A DNA stretch of 64,000 nt from Nitrospira sp. (GCA_029194675.1 JARFXP010000002.1:1116001-1180000); one strand, 5' to 3'. Positions 52,173 through 61,727 are shown, numbered from the stretch's first letter. The notes: generated by a model from the letters alone, not told the origin. Numbers and translations: made by a program.

Positions 52173-53091
52173 GGCCCACTCCATCATTATTCTTAACGAT
52201 AAACCACCCCGTGACCATCGAGCGGATATTGTTAAGAAACCCAGTGAGAATCACCTGTACGACATGAATGGCAATAAATCCGACGAACAAAAAACAAGCG
52301 ATAAAGTGGATCGTTCTCGCTCCCTGACGTCCTCCGAAGCTGGCGAGCAGCCAAGGAAAGGCGGTATCGATCATCGGCGACATCGCGAGCCCGGTCAGCA
52401 CAATCACCGGTGCCACGATGAACAAGATGCTTGCATAGGCCAGTTTCTGAAGGACGTTATACCGCTTGGCTTCATTACCGGTGGGATGCCGAAGGATCAG
52501 ATGATCTTGGATCGACTTACCGATACCACGGAGATCCTTACCGGTCGGAGTCAGATCGCGTGTGGCATGTCGACTCGCCAAGGCATAGGCGATGAAAATC
52601 ACACCGTTGATCACAAAAAGCCAGGCAAAGAACAGGTGCCATTGTCGCCCCATGGCGAGCCACTTAGCGCTTGGTATGGTCGCCCAGGCTGGGAAGGCCC
52701 GACCTGATCCATTCGAGTAACCGAACAGGCCCGTCGTATCGAATGGATGTCCCATGATCGTTGTGACGCCGTGCATTTCACCACTGTCAGTTTGTACAGG
52801 TCTAATTGAGAGCAACGAACGGTCACGATCGGAACGATCGCCCCAGTAGAGAGCCGGATGGGCGTTGAAGATTTGCAGACCGCTCATGATCAGGATGATG
52901 AGGAACGGAACATTCAGCCAGTGGCTGATCCGCACCGGTAGCCGATGGCGGTACACACGTTCGATCGCAGGAGGAGAAGCAACCCTGTGGTCACTTGCTG
53001 CCGACGGCGCCTCAGGCACTAACGGTTCTGCCATCGGCATCTGCTCCCCTTCCCGACCGACGACTTCTTCAGATTCAACAAGTCCCGCCAT
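52162..53091 (-). CDS. Cytochrome b561-type membrane subunit
   Basis: A 309-residue membrane cytochrome b. After a 45-residue soluble head, HRLPVRISHWLNVPFLIILIMSGLQI gives helix 1 with the first haem His, followed by WHLFFAWLFVINGVIFIAYAL, LAYASILFIVAPVIVLTGLAMSP and ARTIHFIACFLFVGFIAIHVVQVILTG with further His. It resembles NiFe-hydrogenase/formate-dehydrogenase gamma-type cytochromes (PF01292). It overlaps the downstream molybdopterin gene by 11 bp and probably exchanges electrons between that enzyme and the quinone pool. AGGAGG six bases before ATG 53091 fixes the start. Confidence 0.88.
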   Translation of the reverse strand: MAGLVESEEVVGREGEQMPMAEPLVPEAPSAASDHRVASPPAIERVYRHRLPVRISHWLNVPFLIILIMSGLQIFNAHPALYWGDRSDRDRSLLSIRPVQTDSGEMHGVTTIMGHPFDTTGLFGYSNGSGRAFPAWATIPSAKWLAMGRQWHLFFAWLFVINGVIFIAYALASRHATRDLTPTGKDLRGIGKSIQDHLILRHPTGNEAKRYNVLQKLAYASILFIVAPVIVLTGLAMSPMIDTAFPWLLASFGGRQGARTIHFIACFLFVGFIAIHVVQVILTGFLNNIRSMVTGWFIVKNNDGVGHEA

Positions 53092-53253
53092 GGCCCACCT
53101 CCTCATTTCAACCATGCACCACATATCGGTTTGTCGGAAACAGAGGAGGTTCCTTACAGACGATGGGTGGCCTGTGTGGAAAAACACAACGGCCTGCGAT
53201 CGGATTTCCCGACCGCAGGCCGTGGCAAGAAACAACGAGCGTGGCTCTCTATT

Positions 53254-53571
53254 TTAATAACCTAAGACTCCCTTCATGTCGCCTTTCATCGCATCTTGCG
53301 CGGCTTTCATGTCGTTTTTCATGGCATCCTTTGACGCTTTCATCGAATCGGTCTTTGCCTTCATCTCTCCTTTCATCTCACCCTTCATCGTGCCAGCGCT
53401 TCCTTTCATGGCATCAGTGCCGGACTTCATTTCGCCCTTCATGGCGTCGACATCAGCCTTCATGTCGCCTTTCATCTCGTTGGCCATCTTCCCCATCTCG
53501 TCGGCGAAGGAATAGACGCTTGCGCACATCACACATGCGATCGCTGCAAGTGAGACCATCATCTTCTTCAT
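53254..53571 (-). CDS. Secreted low-complexity protein with MKG/AMK repeats
   Basis: A 105-residue protein: signal peptide about 1-23 (MVSLAAIACVMCASVYSFA) and a mature part built of short repeats such as MKGDMKADVDAMKGEMKSGT and DSMKASKDAMKNDMKAAQDA. It is strongly helical, Met- and Lys-rich and without aromatic residues. Methionine-rich periplasmic proteins can bind copper or act as oxidant sinks, which would suit the neighbouring putative methionine-sulfoxide reductase-like enzyme; this is inference. AGGAGG precedes the ATG at 53571, supporting a real gene. Lies between the YHS and cytochrome b genes. Confidence 0.82.
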   Translation of the reverse strand: MKKMMVSLAAIACVMCASVYSFADEMGKMANEMKGDMKADVDAMKGEMKSGTDAMKGSAGTMKGEMKGEMKAKTDSMKASKDAMKNDMKAAQDAMKGDMKGVLGY

Positions 53572-53626
53572 TGAAAACCTCCTGGTTGGGATTGGTGGAC
53601 TGACATGATGAGGGAGCTGTATCCGA

Positions 53627-54088
53627 TTATTCATGCACCTTGGTTTGCTTCTGGACCTCCGGCCAATTGGTATCAGCCTTCTGAACATAGCCGGGAATAT
53701 CCGAGAGCCACCGAGAACGGACCGCTTCACTGTAGTTGAGATACAGCTTATCACGGACAACCGTAAAAGCCGCCGGATCAATCACAGCCTTGTACCCTTT
53801 GGCCATCCCATAGGCGCAGTACCCACCATACTGCGGAGCATACTTGGTCGGATCAGCAGCAAAGGTATCCCGATGAACCGCTGAAGCAAACTGGAAGGTC
53901 GAGCCCTGAAAATCAGCACGAAACTCCTGTAATCCCTTCACCGGCTTCATCTCTATGAAATAGGCGATCGGATCATAGCCATCGATAGCCAGGTTGTTCC
54001 GCTCAAAGAACTCTCCAGCATAGACAGTAACCGACCACAGCATTATTTGATGGAGAGTTACGGACAGTACGATCGAGTATCGTTTCAT
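53627..54088 (-). CDS. Secreted YHS-domain protein
   Basis: A 153-residue exported protein. A signal peptide covers about 1-24; then NLAIDGYDPIAYFIEMKPVKGLQEF and FQFASAVHRDTFAADPTKYAPQYGGYCAYGMAKG form a YHS domain, with the family's Cys in GYCAYG. YHS modules bind metals and are common in copper- and oxidant-related periplasmic proteins. The gene starts a run of periplasmic redox genes on the minus strand downstream of the ECF sigma and anti-sigma genes. ATAGCC... spacing upstream of ATG 54088 shows AGGGAGG. Confidence 0.87.
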   Translation of the reverse strand: MKRYSIVLSVTLHQIMLWSVTVYAGEFFERNNLAIDGYDPIAYFIEMKPVKGLQEFRADFQGSTFQFASAVHRDTFAADPTKYAPQYGGYCAYGMAKGYKAVIDPAAFTVVRDKLYLNYSEAVRSRWLSDIPGYVQKADTNWPEVQKQTKVHE

Positions 54089-54178
54089 TATATAGCCTCC
54101 CTTGATAATCCATAGGATGAAGTCAATTGAGGAAAGAAACTCTTACACAGACATCAAACGAGACAGCAGCGTAGGACA

Positions 54179-54460
54179 TCAACCACCCGCTGGTGACGGA
54201 CGTGCTCGCTCAGCAAAGACTTGCCGCAATCGGTTAGAATCGGATGGTTGTTCAACGACTTTGGGCAGTAATCCCACCACGTCCCGCACCGTCGCAATCT
54301 GTTTCACATAGGTCTCGCAGCCGGCACAGATCGCCAAATGCATGGCGATTTGACGCTTCCGCTCGTCCTCGACCTGTTCATCGAGATACAGCGAGGCCCC
54401 CTGCGCGATCTCATGGCAGGCTATCACTGAGAAAGTCGGCTGCCCCCCTTCCCGTGCCAT
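54179..54460 (-). CDS. Zinc-finger anti-sigma factor
   Basis: A 93-residue cytosolic anti-sigma factor. The HCC-type zinc motif is HLAICAGCE (His41, Cys45, Cys48), preceded by ACHEIAQGASLYLDEQVEDERKRQIAM; no membrane helix is present, so sensing is intracellular and perhaps redox-based through zinc release, as in ZAS proteins. It lies 53 bp downstream of an ECF sigma gene, the usual order for a sigma/anti-sigma pair. GGAGG precedes the ATG. Confidence 0.85.
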   Translation of the reverse strand: MAREGGQPTFSVIACHEIAQGASLYLDEQVEDERKRQIAMHLAICAGCETYVKQIATVRDVVGLLPKVVEQPSDSNRLRQVFAERARPSPAGG

Positions 54461-54513
54461 CGTAAAGACCCTCCTTCAGTGCTTATGACTGGGTCGGTCC
54501 TTCCGGCATTTTC

Positions 54514-55239
54514 TTACACGGCAGATCGTCGTCCCTCCAGATAGGTCTCCACCACCTGGCGTACCCGCTCCCTGGCTCGATGCAGCCTGACGTACAGGTT
54601 CGTTTCGGTAATCTTCAGGATTTCGCAAACCTCCCTTGCGTCGACTCGCTCGACATCACGCAAGATTAAGACGTCCTTCAAGGTCCGTGGCAACGCCTCA
54701 ATGGCCCGATTCATGGCCTCGACCGCCTGCTGTGATGCCAGGAGCTTCTCCGGTGTCTGATCGTCCCAGGGCTGAGGCGGGAAGGCCCAGTGGCCGGCCC
54801 ATTCGCCAGACTGGCGAAACCGAGATGGATCAACCGCTTTGTCGCTGTCGTCGACGGCAGACTCGAAGGAGGAGAAAGTCGTGTGGCGCTTTTCGCGCAC
54901 TCCTCGATCCTTGGCCTTGTGGATCATGATCCCAAAGATCCAAGTCCGAAGTGATGACCGGCCTTCGAATCGATCCAATCCATCAATCACCGCTATCCAG
55001 GTGTCCTGGACAACTTCTTCTGCCACTTCCCGATCCGCTACATAGCCCATTGCCATGCGGATCAACGCTCCATGGTGTTTGTTGACCAACTCGTCGAAGG
55101 CTCTTTCCTCTCCCTTCCGAAGCCTGGCGATCAGCTGTTGCTCGGCATCGATTACCACTGTCCTCATCGATAAGGGCTGGGTCACAAGAGACGAAGGGCC
55201 CACGAATGGTTCTGTATAGGTCGTGGTTGCTGCGTTCAT
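54514..55239 (-). CDS. ECF RNA polymerase sigma factor
   Basis: A 241-residue group IV sigma factor. Region 2 reads AFDELVNKHHGALIRMAMGYVADREVAEEVVQDTWIAVIDGLDRFEGRSSLRTWIFGIMIHKAKDR; region 4 reads ALPRTLKDVLILRDVERVDAREVCEILKITETNLYVRLHRARERVR. A linker of about 50 residues with WAGHWAFPPQPW is typical of the group controlled by small zinc-finger anti-sigma factors, matching the next gene. The start overlaps the stop of the STAS gene by 4 bp. It likely directs the periplasmic redox genes downstream; its own -10/-35 target was not found. Confidence 0.92.
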   Translation of the reverse strand: MNAATTTYTEPFVGPSSLVTQPLSMRTVVIDAEQQLIARLRKGEERAFDELVNKHHGALIRMAMGYVADREVAEEVVQDTWIAVIDGLDRFEGRSSLRTWIFGIMIHKAKDRGVREKRHTTFSSFESAVDDSDKAVDPSRFRQSGEWAGHWAFPPQPWDDQTPEKLLASQQAVEAMNRAIEALPRTLKDVLILRDVERVDAREVCEILKITETNLYVRLHRARERVRQVVETYLEGRRSAV

Positions 55240-55505
55240 GATCGGCCTCCAGTTTGGAGCAGTTCCGTCACAATAGCCGGAGCGCTCATTAGGATGACGT
55301 GTTTGCGAAGGAGGTTATTCATCACCTCAACTCCTCTCATGTCGATGTGCTCGAGGTGGGAACAATCCAAATGCACGACCTTCCGGTTTCGAATATACGA
55401 GCGGCATTCTCTATCAAGTAGCACCGCCCATTGACCCGTAATCTTGCCTTCCAATTTCAGGAGCATATCGCTCCCGCTCTCCCGAACCTTCGTGATCTTC
55501 AACAT
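55236..55505 (-). CDS. STAS-domain protein
   Basis: An 89-residue single STAS domain (anti-sigma factor antagonist fold). VVHLDCSHLEHIDMRGVEVMNNLL corresponds to the phosphorylatable loop of SpoIIAA, but the usual DSSG/S is replaced by HIDMRG, so control by serine phosphorylation is doubtful. Translation is coupled to the ECF sigma gene by an ATGA overlap. It may act in partner switching with an unlinked kinase or simply bind the anti-sigma factor. ATG at 55505 is preceded by GAGGAGA. The frame is open upstream without similarity. Confidence 0.82.
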   Translation of the reverse strand: MLKITKVRESGSDMLLKLEGKITGQWAVLLDRECRSYIRNRKVVHLDCSHLEHIDMRGVEVMNNLLRKHVILMSAPAIVTELLQTGGRS

Positions 55506-55789
55506 CGTCTCCTCATCTCCTTCAGCTTCAATTCGATGCCAGGCTATTGAGCAAGCGAGATGCCGCACAGCGATACGAGACCGACGTCGTTTTAAGTAGT
55601 TGAATGGTTTATGGTTTGTGATGGGTATTTCGAGGAGGATCGAACATCACAGAAGCGGGCATTCCCAAAATATTGGGATCGTCACGAAATGTTGGGAGTG
55701 GTGGGAAATGGTAGATCTGATGATCTGTCGATCGACGATCTTCTGATAGTCAATAGCTCATCAGATCGGCAGATTCCGCATTTCACGCT
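55506..55789. promoter_or_regulatory. Intergenic region upstream of the STAS-sigma operon with palindromes
   Basis: Contains CCCAAAATATTGGG (about 55655) and a cluster of GATCTGATGATC and GATCGACGATC words (55710-55770). A consensus sigma-54 promoter (TGGC..N..TTGC) was looked for and not found on the strand leading to the STAS gene. The palindromes are possible operator sites. Confidence 0.35.
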
Positions 55790-58210
55790 TCACGAGGAAC
55801 GACCTGAGGTAGGCCTGGAAATGCGCAGTTTCTTCATGCGGGCCTCCAGCGTGGTTGGGTTTAATCCGAGAATTTTTGCCGCACCGTTCTCACCGCTGAC
55901 GCGCCAGTTGGTGTGTCCCAGCACATCGAGGATGTGGTCTCGTTCCATTTCTTCCAGCGTCATCGTCTTGGCGGATCCGCCTTTCCCGTTCGATGATGAG
56001 AGCCAGTCGATCGGCTCCAACTCAAGTCCTTCACTGAGGATCACGGCCCGCTCGATCACGTGCTCCAGCTCCCGGATATTGCCGGGCCACTGATATCGCT
56101 GAAGGGCCGTGACCATCCGCTCGGGAATCCGGTCAATCTTCTTCCCGAGATTTGCGGCGAGCTTGCGGACAAAATACTGCGCCAACAATGGAATGTCTCC
56201 GTCACGTTCGCGCAGCGCAGGCAAATGAACAGGAAACACGTTGAGGCGGTAATACAGATCGGGTCGGTAGTGGCCAGATTTCGTCAGGTACTCAAGATTT
56301 CGGTTTGTGGCAGCGATGACGCGCACATTCACCTTGAACGTCTGCGTGCCACCCACCCGTTCAAACTCACCCTCTTGCAAGACACGTAAGAGCTTGGATT
56401 GCAGATCCAACGGCAACTCGCCGATTTCGTCAAGGAAGATCGTCCCCTTATCCGCCACTTCAAAACGGCCGACTCTCTTTGTTAACGCGCCGGTAAACGC
56501 GCCCTTTTCATGGCCGAAGAGTTCGCTTTCAATAAGACCGGCCGGAATCGCTGCGCAGTTGACCTTCACCAGCGGCTTGTTTTTGCGCGGGCTCAGATTG
56601 TGGATAGCCCGTGCAATCAGCTCCTTGCCGGTGCCGGTCTCCCCGGTAATGAGGACTGTCGAATCCGTGGGTGCCACGCGCTCCACATTTTTCAAGACCT
56701 TCTTGAGTGAGGTCGATGAGCCGATCAGCTCCTCAAAATTGTGGCTTCCCTTAATCTCTTCCTGCAAATACACGTTGGCCGCTTCGAGCCGTGCTTTTTC
56801 CTGCTCCATCAACATCTGTTCAGTAATGTCGATGAACATGGTACGGGTGTATGTTCCGGTAGAATTGGGACGGGACCACCACCTGATCCACAGCGGCTTG
56901 CCGTTGTCCTTCCGACGGAGTTCGAGTACGACACCGCCCGTGTCGATTCCGCTGCCGATAGAATCGAACGCCTGTTTGAGGCGGTGCTGTGCTTCCGGTG
57001 TATCGGGGATAAACGACTTCCCGTAGGTCCCCTCCACCTGGTCCGGCGTTATACCCAGGATTTTGAGCGCAGTCCTGTTTGCGCGGATGAATTTCGAATC
57101 CAGTCCTTCATTCACATAAGCGATCGGCGCCTCGTCGAAGAGATCACGGAGGCACTCCTGATTGTCTTTGAGCTGCGCATCCATCCGTTCCCGTTCCAGT
57201 TCGGCGCCGGCCCGAACGCCGAAGATCTTGAAGACCGACAGCACACGCGGATCATCGTGCATCGGCTTGGTATCCATCACGGCCAGGTGACCCATCACCG
57301 TGCCGGAACAGTCCGATACCGGAATTGCCAAGTAACTCTCGACGCCCAGTTTGGCCAGGTCTTCCCGATGCCCAGGAAAGCAGTCTTGGACTTTCTCCGG
57401 AAACAAACACACCTCGCCGGCCAACACACGCTCGCAGGGGGTATGATGCAGGTCGTATTCGAAGTTGTGGAGGAACCCATCCCCTTTCCAGAAAGCGAGC
57501 GTACGCACGCGCGCCCGATTGCCCTCGACGAACTTGGACACGAACGCATATTTGGTCTGGAGAGCCTCGGCCAGATTTCTGACCAGGGACGGGAAAAATG
57601 CGGCTCCGGTCGCCGCCGCCGTGCCTTCATCGATCTTGCGCAACGTCAAGTCGCTCTTGCGCAGGGCAAGTTCGAACCGCAGCCGTTCGAATTCGGCGGC
57701 GGCGCGCATAGCGAAGATGCCTAGGATGGAGGTCGCGCGCACGTGGTCTGGCATCGGGCGAGAATCCATGATAGCCAGATGCCCGACGACACGGGCGGAG
57801 GCATCCACGACCGGAACTCCGCAATAGCTCTCGACGCCGATATCCTGGATCAACTGCACATGGGGATAGAGCTCGCGGAGCTTGCTCGGATGGTGCACGC
57901 ACCGGCTTGTCAAAACCGTCTCACAGGGGCCTCGGGCCGGGATCTCGAACGGCGGCAGCGACTGGCCTTTGCCCCATCCCGCTTTGGAGCGGAACCGGCC
58001 ATCGTCTTCGTTCAGTTCCGAGATATACGCGTAGTCTACTCCGAGCCAGGTCGCCAACTGCTGCACGAGAGTCGGGAAAAACTGCTCACCGACTTTGGCC
58101 CCCACTCCTTCGAGGATCCGACGAAGGATCGTTCCAGTCTCCGTTGTGTCGTCGGCTATATGGTTCTGAGGTGCAGCGGATTCACGTTCAGAGGGCGGCA
58201 TCATATTCAC
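55790..58210 (-). CDS. Sigma-54-dependent transcriptional activator with two GAF and one PAS domain (FhlA/NifA-like)
   Basis: An 806-residue activator. Two related GAF-type domains (about 30-170 and 210-350; both with FFP.LV..LA..L...YA and a VESY motif), a PAS domain (about 360-470), AAA+ core with Walker [16 protein letters not shown], the sigma-54 contact loop GAFTGA, Walker [13 protein letters not shown], arginine finger [12 protein letters not shown], and a C-terminal Fis helix-turn-helix ([15 protein letters not shown]). The cytosolic sensor side suggests a small-molecule or haem-type signal. It has no receiver domain. Its target promoter is not obvious; the STAS-sigma operon lies directly downstream. 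Confidence 0.94.
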   Translation of the reverse strand: MNMMPPSERESAAPQNHIADDTTETGTILRRILEGVGAKVGEQFFPTLVQQLATWLGVDYAYISELNEDDGRFRSKAGWGKGQSLPPFEIPARGPCETVLTSRCVHHPSKLRELYPHVQLIQDIGVESYCGVPVVDASARVVGHLAIMDSRPMPDHVRATSILGIFAMRAAAEFERLRFELALRKSDLTLRKIDEGTAAATGAAFFPSLVRNLAEALQTKYAFVSKFVEGNRARVRTLAFWKGDGFLHNFEYDLHHTPCERVLAGEVCLFPEKVQDCFPGHREDLAKLGVESYLAIPVSDCSGTVMGHLAVMDTKPMHDDPRVLSVFKIFGVRAGAELERERMDAQLKDNQECLRDLFDEAPIAYVNEGLDSKFIRANRTALKILGITPDQVEGTYGKSFIPDTPEAQHRLKQAFDSIGSGIDTGGVVLELRRKDNGKPLWIRWWSRPNSTGTYTRTMFIDITEQMLMEQEKARLEAANVYLQEEIKGSHNFEELIGSSTSLKKVLKNVERVAPTDSTVLITGETGTGKELIARAIHNLSPRKNKPLVKVNCAAIPAGLIESELFGHEKGAFTGALTKRVGRFEVADKGTIFLDEIGELPLDLQSKLLRVLQEGEFERVGGTQTFKVNVRVIAATNRNLEYLTKSGHYRPDLYYRLNVFPVHLPALRERDGDIPLLAQYFVRKLAANLGKKIDRIPERMVTALQRYQWPGNIRELEHVIERAVILSEGLELEPIDWLSSSNGKGGSAKTMTLEEMERDHILDVLGHTNWRVSGENGAAKILGLNPTTLEARMKKLRISRPTSGRSS

Positions 58211-58449
58211 CCACCGATGGAGTGACCGGGGGAGGAATCACGGGAACGGAGTCTAACACCGAAGGGGAAAATGTGGCAACGCAAGCGGCTGTGATCCGGG
58301 CATGAGTCTGCCGCTCCCCATTCAAGAGCCTGACGCGGGTGCCCCACCGCCGGTACAAAGGAGCGGTATCGTGGATCGTTGATAGTGCATGGTAAGGCTA
58401 ATTTGGTATACTAGGGCTCCGTGGCGCGTCGCCTTTCCTGGAGGCTCAC

Positions 58450-58761
58450 ATGGTACGGAGCAACCACGAGCAACCCTACCGAGAGCGTGCCTTAAAATTA
58501 TTCCCTTGGATCTGTGCTCACTGCGGACGAGAGTTCGACGGCAAGAAACTCAGCCAACTCACGGTCCACCACAAGGACCATAACCATCATAACAATCCCC
58601 CGGACGGCAGCAACTGGGAGTTGCTCTGTCTTTACTGTCACGACAATGAGCATCAGCGCGATCAGGTAGGTGGCGGGTCACATGACTCTCAGTCGAGGCC
58701 GGAAACGGATCGACCGTTCACACCCTTCGCCAACCTGCTCAAACGCAACACCGCAGCCTGA
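58450..58761 (+). CDS. HNH nuclease family protein (YajD-like)
   Basis: A 103-residue small HNH protein. Zinc cysteines in WICAHCGREF and LLCLYCHDNEHQ frame the HNH core LTVHHKDHNHHNNPPDGSNWELLCLYCHDNEH. The length and wording match the YajD family, whose cellular role is unclear. The C-terminal 30 residues are variable and probably disordered. ATG at 58450 has GGAGG seven bases upstream. A hairpin follows the gene. Confidence 0.88.
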   Translation: MVRSNHEQPYRERALKLFPWICAHCGREFDGKKLSQLTVHHKDHNHHNNPPDGSNWELLCLYCHDNEHQRDQVGGGSHDSQSRPETDRPFTPFANLLKRNTAA

Positions 58762-58776
58762 CCAACCCGGCCCAAC

Positions 58777-58797
58777 TTCCTGCTCCCAAAGCAGGAA
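58777..58797. terminator. Small hairpin after the HNH gene
   Basis: TTCCTGCT and AGCAGGAA form a perfect 8-bp stem with loop CCCAA, 15 bp past the HNH stop codon. No T-run, so moderate confidence as a terminator. Confidence 0.5.
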
Positions 58798-58920
58798 CGC
58801 TAAAACTGAGGGTCTCGCGAACGAGTGCTTTTCAAACCGGTAGGAATGTAACAAGGGGTCGGAGGCCTACGCCGATCCGACCCCAGACTCTCCGCCCGGC
58901 TTTCTGCCATTCTCCGCTAG

Positions 58921-60567
58921 CTAGAACCTCGATGCCGTCAGCGTCACGTCCGCGCCTGTCCACGCTCGGTGGAAGCGTGTGTCCACTGCGGCCGCCTCGG
59001 TGTTCTTCTCCTGCGCCCGGAGCGCCTGCGCAAGCCCAAACAGGGACCAGCCGTTCTCGGGGAAGCGACGAAGGTCCTCGCGATACACCTTCTCGGCCTC
59101 GGCATGACGTCCCGCTTTCAACAGAGCGGCGCCGAGCGAGTGCCGAATCGGGTAGTACCACTTGGGCGGTTCGAAGTAGAGACCCCCGTCCTCGATCTTG
59201 GCCGCCTCCCGGAAGTGGTCGATGCCGGCGTCGAGGTCACCACGGCGAGTCGCGAGCTCTCCGGACAGGGCGTGCACGGCGATCGAGAGCGCGGTCTTGC
59301 CTTCAGCACCTTCGGGTGTCGCGGCGTCGATCGTCGTCACCGCATCCAGCGCGGCTTGCACCTCTGCCCACTCTCCTTTGGCGGCATGCGCCACGCCTCG
59401 TGCGTAGGATGCCATGGCGTACGAGAAGCGGATGTCCTCCGGCGGAAGCGGCTCGGCAAGCACCGCGTCCCATTTTCCGAACGTCGTGAGCGTGAGCGCG
59501 TGGTACGGCAGCATTTCCTGCAGCATCCCGACCTGGCGCGCGGCGTCGAGGTTCACCTTGGAGGTGAGTGTATTGGCCGCCTCAATCGCTTGCGCACTGC
59601 GGCCCGCCATGGTGGAAGCGAAGGCAAAAAAGTGGATGTTGTGCGGGTAGTATGCGAGCGGATAGACGCCCATCGGGCGCTGGCCTTCGATGAACTCCTC
59701 GTCCGTATGGATGGCATGGTGGTTGGCCTGCACGGCATCATTCCACCGTCCGACGCGGATGAAGATGTGCGCGGGCATGTGGACCATGTGTCCTGCGCCT
59801 GGCATGAGCCGAGCCAGCCGTTCGGCGCACGGCACCGCAGCCTTCGGGTTCACCGCCTCGACCGCGTGGATGTAGTAATGACAAGCACCAGGATGATTGG
59901 GATTGTGCGTGAGGACCCTCTCGAGCTGGTGGACGATGTCCTTGGTTTCAGGGTAGGGAGTGCCGTCGGGGCGCCAGTAGTTCCACGGGCGGAGGTCCAT
60001 CAGCGATTCGGCGTACAGGGTCGCGGCGTCGAGATCCTTGGGGTAGGTCTTAGCGACCTGCCCCATCGCGCGCGAATATGACGTGTCCAATCTGGCACGA
60101 TCGGCCGGTGGGTCCACCTCGTAGCGCTGCGCGAGCGCCTCGATGTACGCGCGCTCCTGCGCCGTGGCGCGGGACTTGAGCGTCAGCGCTTTCTGCACCG
60201 CCGCATACGCCGCAACTCCGCTTGCCTGGTCCATGGGAGCATTGACATGCGGCCCGTAGGCAAGCGCGATCCCCCAGTAGCACATGGCGCAGGTAGGATC
60301 GAGCTCTCCGGCGCGCGTGAACGAGCGGATCGCTTCCGCATGATTGAATCCGTAGACAAGCCGCAGGCCCTGATCGAAGTACTGTTGTGCGGCCGTGACT
60401 CGGGTAGAGATGCGTTTGTGGTGAGAGCCGAGGTCCGTATAGAGGGGGACCGTGTCAGACTGGCTCGTCGGCGGTGCAGACTCGTCCATCGATTCTGTGG
60501 CCCAACTGGGAGCAGCCCAGGTGAGTAGAGCAGCTGCGGCAAACACAATGATGCGGGTGGACTTCAT
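58921..60567 (-). CDS. Exported TPR-repeat protein
   Basis: A 548-residue periplasmic TPR protein. Signal peptide about 1-24 (MKSTRIIVFAAAALLTWAAP). Helical repeats run to the end: QQYFDQGLRLVYGFNHAEAIRSFTRAGELDPTCAMCYWGIALAYGP (with a CxxC), later HPGACHYYIHAVE, AGHMVHMPAHIFIRVGRWNDAVQANHHAI, and LGAALLKAGRHAEAEKVYREDL. The conserved His-rich central block suggests more than simple scaffolding, possibly metal binding. Related proteins are widespread but uncharacterised. Three in-frame ATGs exist; the last gives the proper signal peptide and has GGAAGGA upstream, while 60612 has the strongest ribosome site. Confidence 0.85.
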   Translation of the reverse strand: MKSTRIIVFAAAALLTWAAPSWATESMDESAPPTSQSDTVPLYTDLGSHHKRISTRVTAAQQYFDQGLRLVYGFNHAEAIRSFTRAGELDPTCAMCYWGIALAYGPHVNAPMDQASGVAAYAAVQKALTLKSRATAQERAYIEALAQRYEVDPPADRARLDTSYSRAMGQVAKTYPKDLDAATLYAESLMDLRPWNYWRPDGTPYPETKDIVHQLERVLTHNPNHPGACHYYIHAVEAVNPKAAVPCAERLARLMPGAGHMVHMPAHIFIRVGRWNDAVQANHHAIHTDEEFIEGQRPMGVYPLAYYPHNIHFFAFASTMAGRSAQAIEAANTLTSKVNLDAARQVGMLQEMLPYHALTLTTFGKWDAVLAEPLPPEDIRFSYAMASYARGVAHAAKGEWAEVQAALDAVTTIDAATPEGAEGKTALSIAVHALSGELATRRGDLDAGIDHFREAAKIEDGGLYFEPPKWYYPIRHSLGAALLKAGRHAEAEKVYREDLRRFPENGWSLFGLAQALRAQEKNTEAAAVDTRFHRAWTGADVTLTASRF

Positions 60568-60712
60568 GGCGTCCTTCCTTCCAGTCAACGCGAGTAATCC
60601 TAATGGTTTCATGGCAGCCTCCTTCATGGCAGCCGGATTGTATCCGGCTTTATATTATTCTGCTGGATGCAAGAATAGAGTGAGAGCTCTCGCTTCCTTT
60701 TGAAATTCCACA

Positions 60713-61531
60713 TCACGCCCGAATACCGATGACTTCCAGATATTCTGCAAACACGGTGGTGCAATCGGCCCCGGCTCGATTGTGTGTGGTCCAGAGCGAT
60801 TCGAGATCCCGGCGCAATTGAGCTTGGCCTTCGGCATCGAGCGACGCGAATGCCCGATTCGTGGGCCCATAATAGAGGCGAAAGACCTCCACGACCTCCG
60901 ACGGTGGGAAGGGATAGGTGAAGAGGTATTGCCGCCTCGTGAGGTTGAGTTCCGAGAGTCCGTGGCCAAGCCTCTCACGGACGGTGGCTTCGTCGCCCCA
61001 CAGAACGGGCGATGGCATCCCGGACGGCGCGATGAATTTCGAGACGGCCTTGAACATCTGCCCGATGAATCCTTGCGGCGTCCAATTGGCCATGGCAATG
61101 GTACCTCCCGGCACACACACTCGCAGCAATTCCTTAGCGACGAGGTCGGGTCGCGGGGCAAACATCGCGCCGATCAGACTGGTCACCACATCGAAGCTCG
61201 CGTCATCGAACGGAAGCGCCTCGGCATCGGCCTCCTCAAAACGGGCCTTCAACCCCTCCGCTTGCGCGCGCGCCTGCGCCCGCTCCACTAAGTTGCTTGC
61301 GATATCGACGCCGGTCACTTCAATACCGTCTTTCGCCGCCATCAGCGCCAGTTGACCAGACCCACAGGCGACGTCCAGCAACCGGCATCCCGGCGCGATA
61401 TTGAGCCGGTCATAGAACTCTCGCGCGCCGCCTTCCATATACCGTGAAAAGCGATCGTAGTCTCCGGCGGTCCAGATCGATTTGAGCCGAGCCTTGACAC
61501 TGTCTATTTCCCCAATCGCTGCATTTGTCAT
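60713..61531 (-). CDS. Class I SAM-dependent methyltransferase
   Basis: A 272-residue methyltransferase. Motif I is CRLLDVACGSGQLALMAAKDG, followed by VTGVDIASNLVERAQARA, FEEADAEALPFDDASFDVVTSLIGAMFAPRPDLVAKELLRVCVPGGTIAMANWTP (motifs II-III). The pattern resembles UbiE/Methyltransf_11 proteins. Substrate unknown. It is divergent from an AraC regulator 197 bp away, and the two are likely functionally linked. The start lies just after AGGAGG. Confidence 0.9.
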   Translation of the reverse strand: MTNAAIGEIDSVKARLKSIWTAGDYDRFSRYMEGGAREFYDRLNIAPGCRLLDVACGSGQLALMAAKDGIEVTGVDIASNLVERAQARAQAEGLKARFEEADAEALPFDDASFDVVTSLIGAMFAPRPDLVAKELLRVCVPGGTIAMANWTPQGFIGQMFKAVSKFIAPSGMPSPVLWGDEATVRERLGHGLSELNLTRRQYLFTYPFPPSEVVEVFRLYYGPTNRAFASLDAEGQAQLRRDLESLWTTHNRAGADCTTVFAEYLEVIGIRA

Positions 61532-61727
61532 AACGGCCTCCTCCTTGTTTGATCGATGTACGGCACTGTCTCATGTGCCACGCTGTCTCTGTTCGCACTA
61601 TACCGAACATGCGCGACGGCGTCTTATCAGCGCGTCTGGTTCTCTTAGCAAGAGCATGCTAAGCTGCGGCTCGTTTATCCAGGCGTCCGATTTGCTTAGC
61701 AGGGACCCCGTACTCCTAGCCATCGAT

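Noticed and set aside
55506..55789. Sigma-54 promoter for the STAS-sigma operon
   Set aside because: No TGGC...TTGC pair with correct spacing on the appropriate strand.
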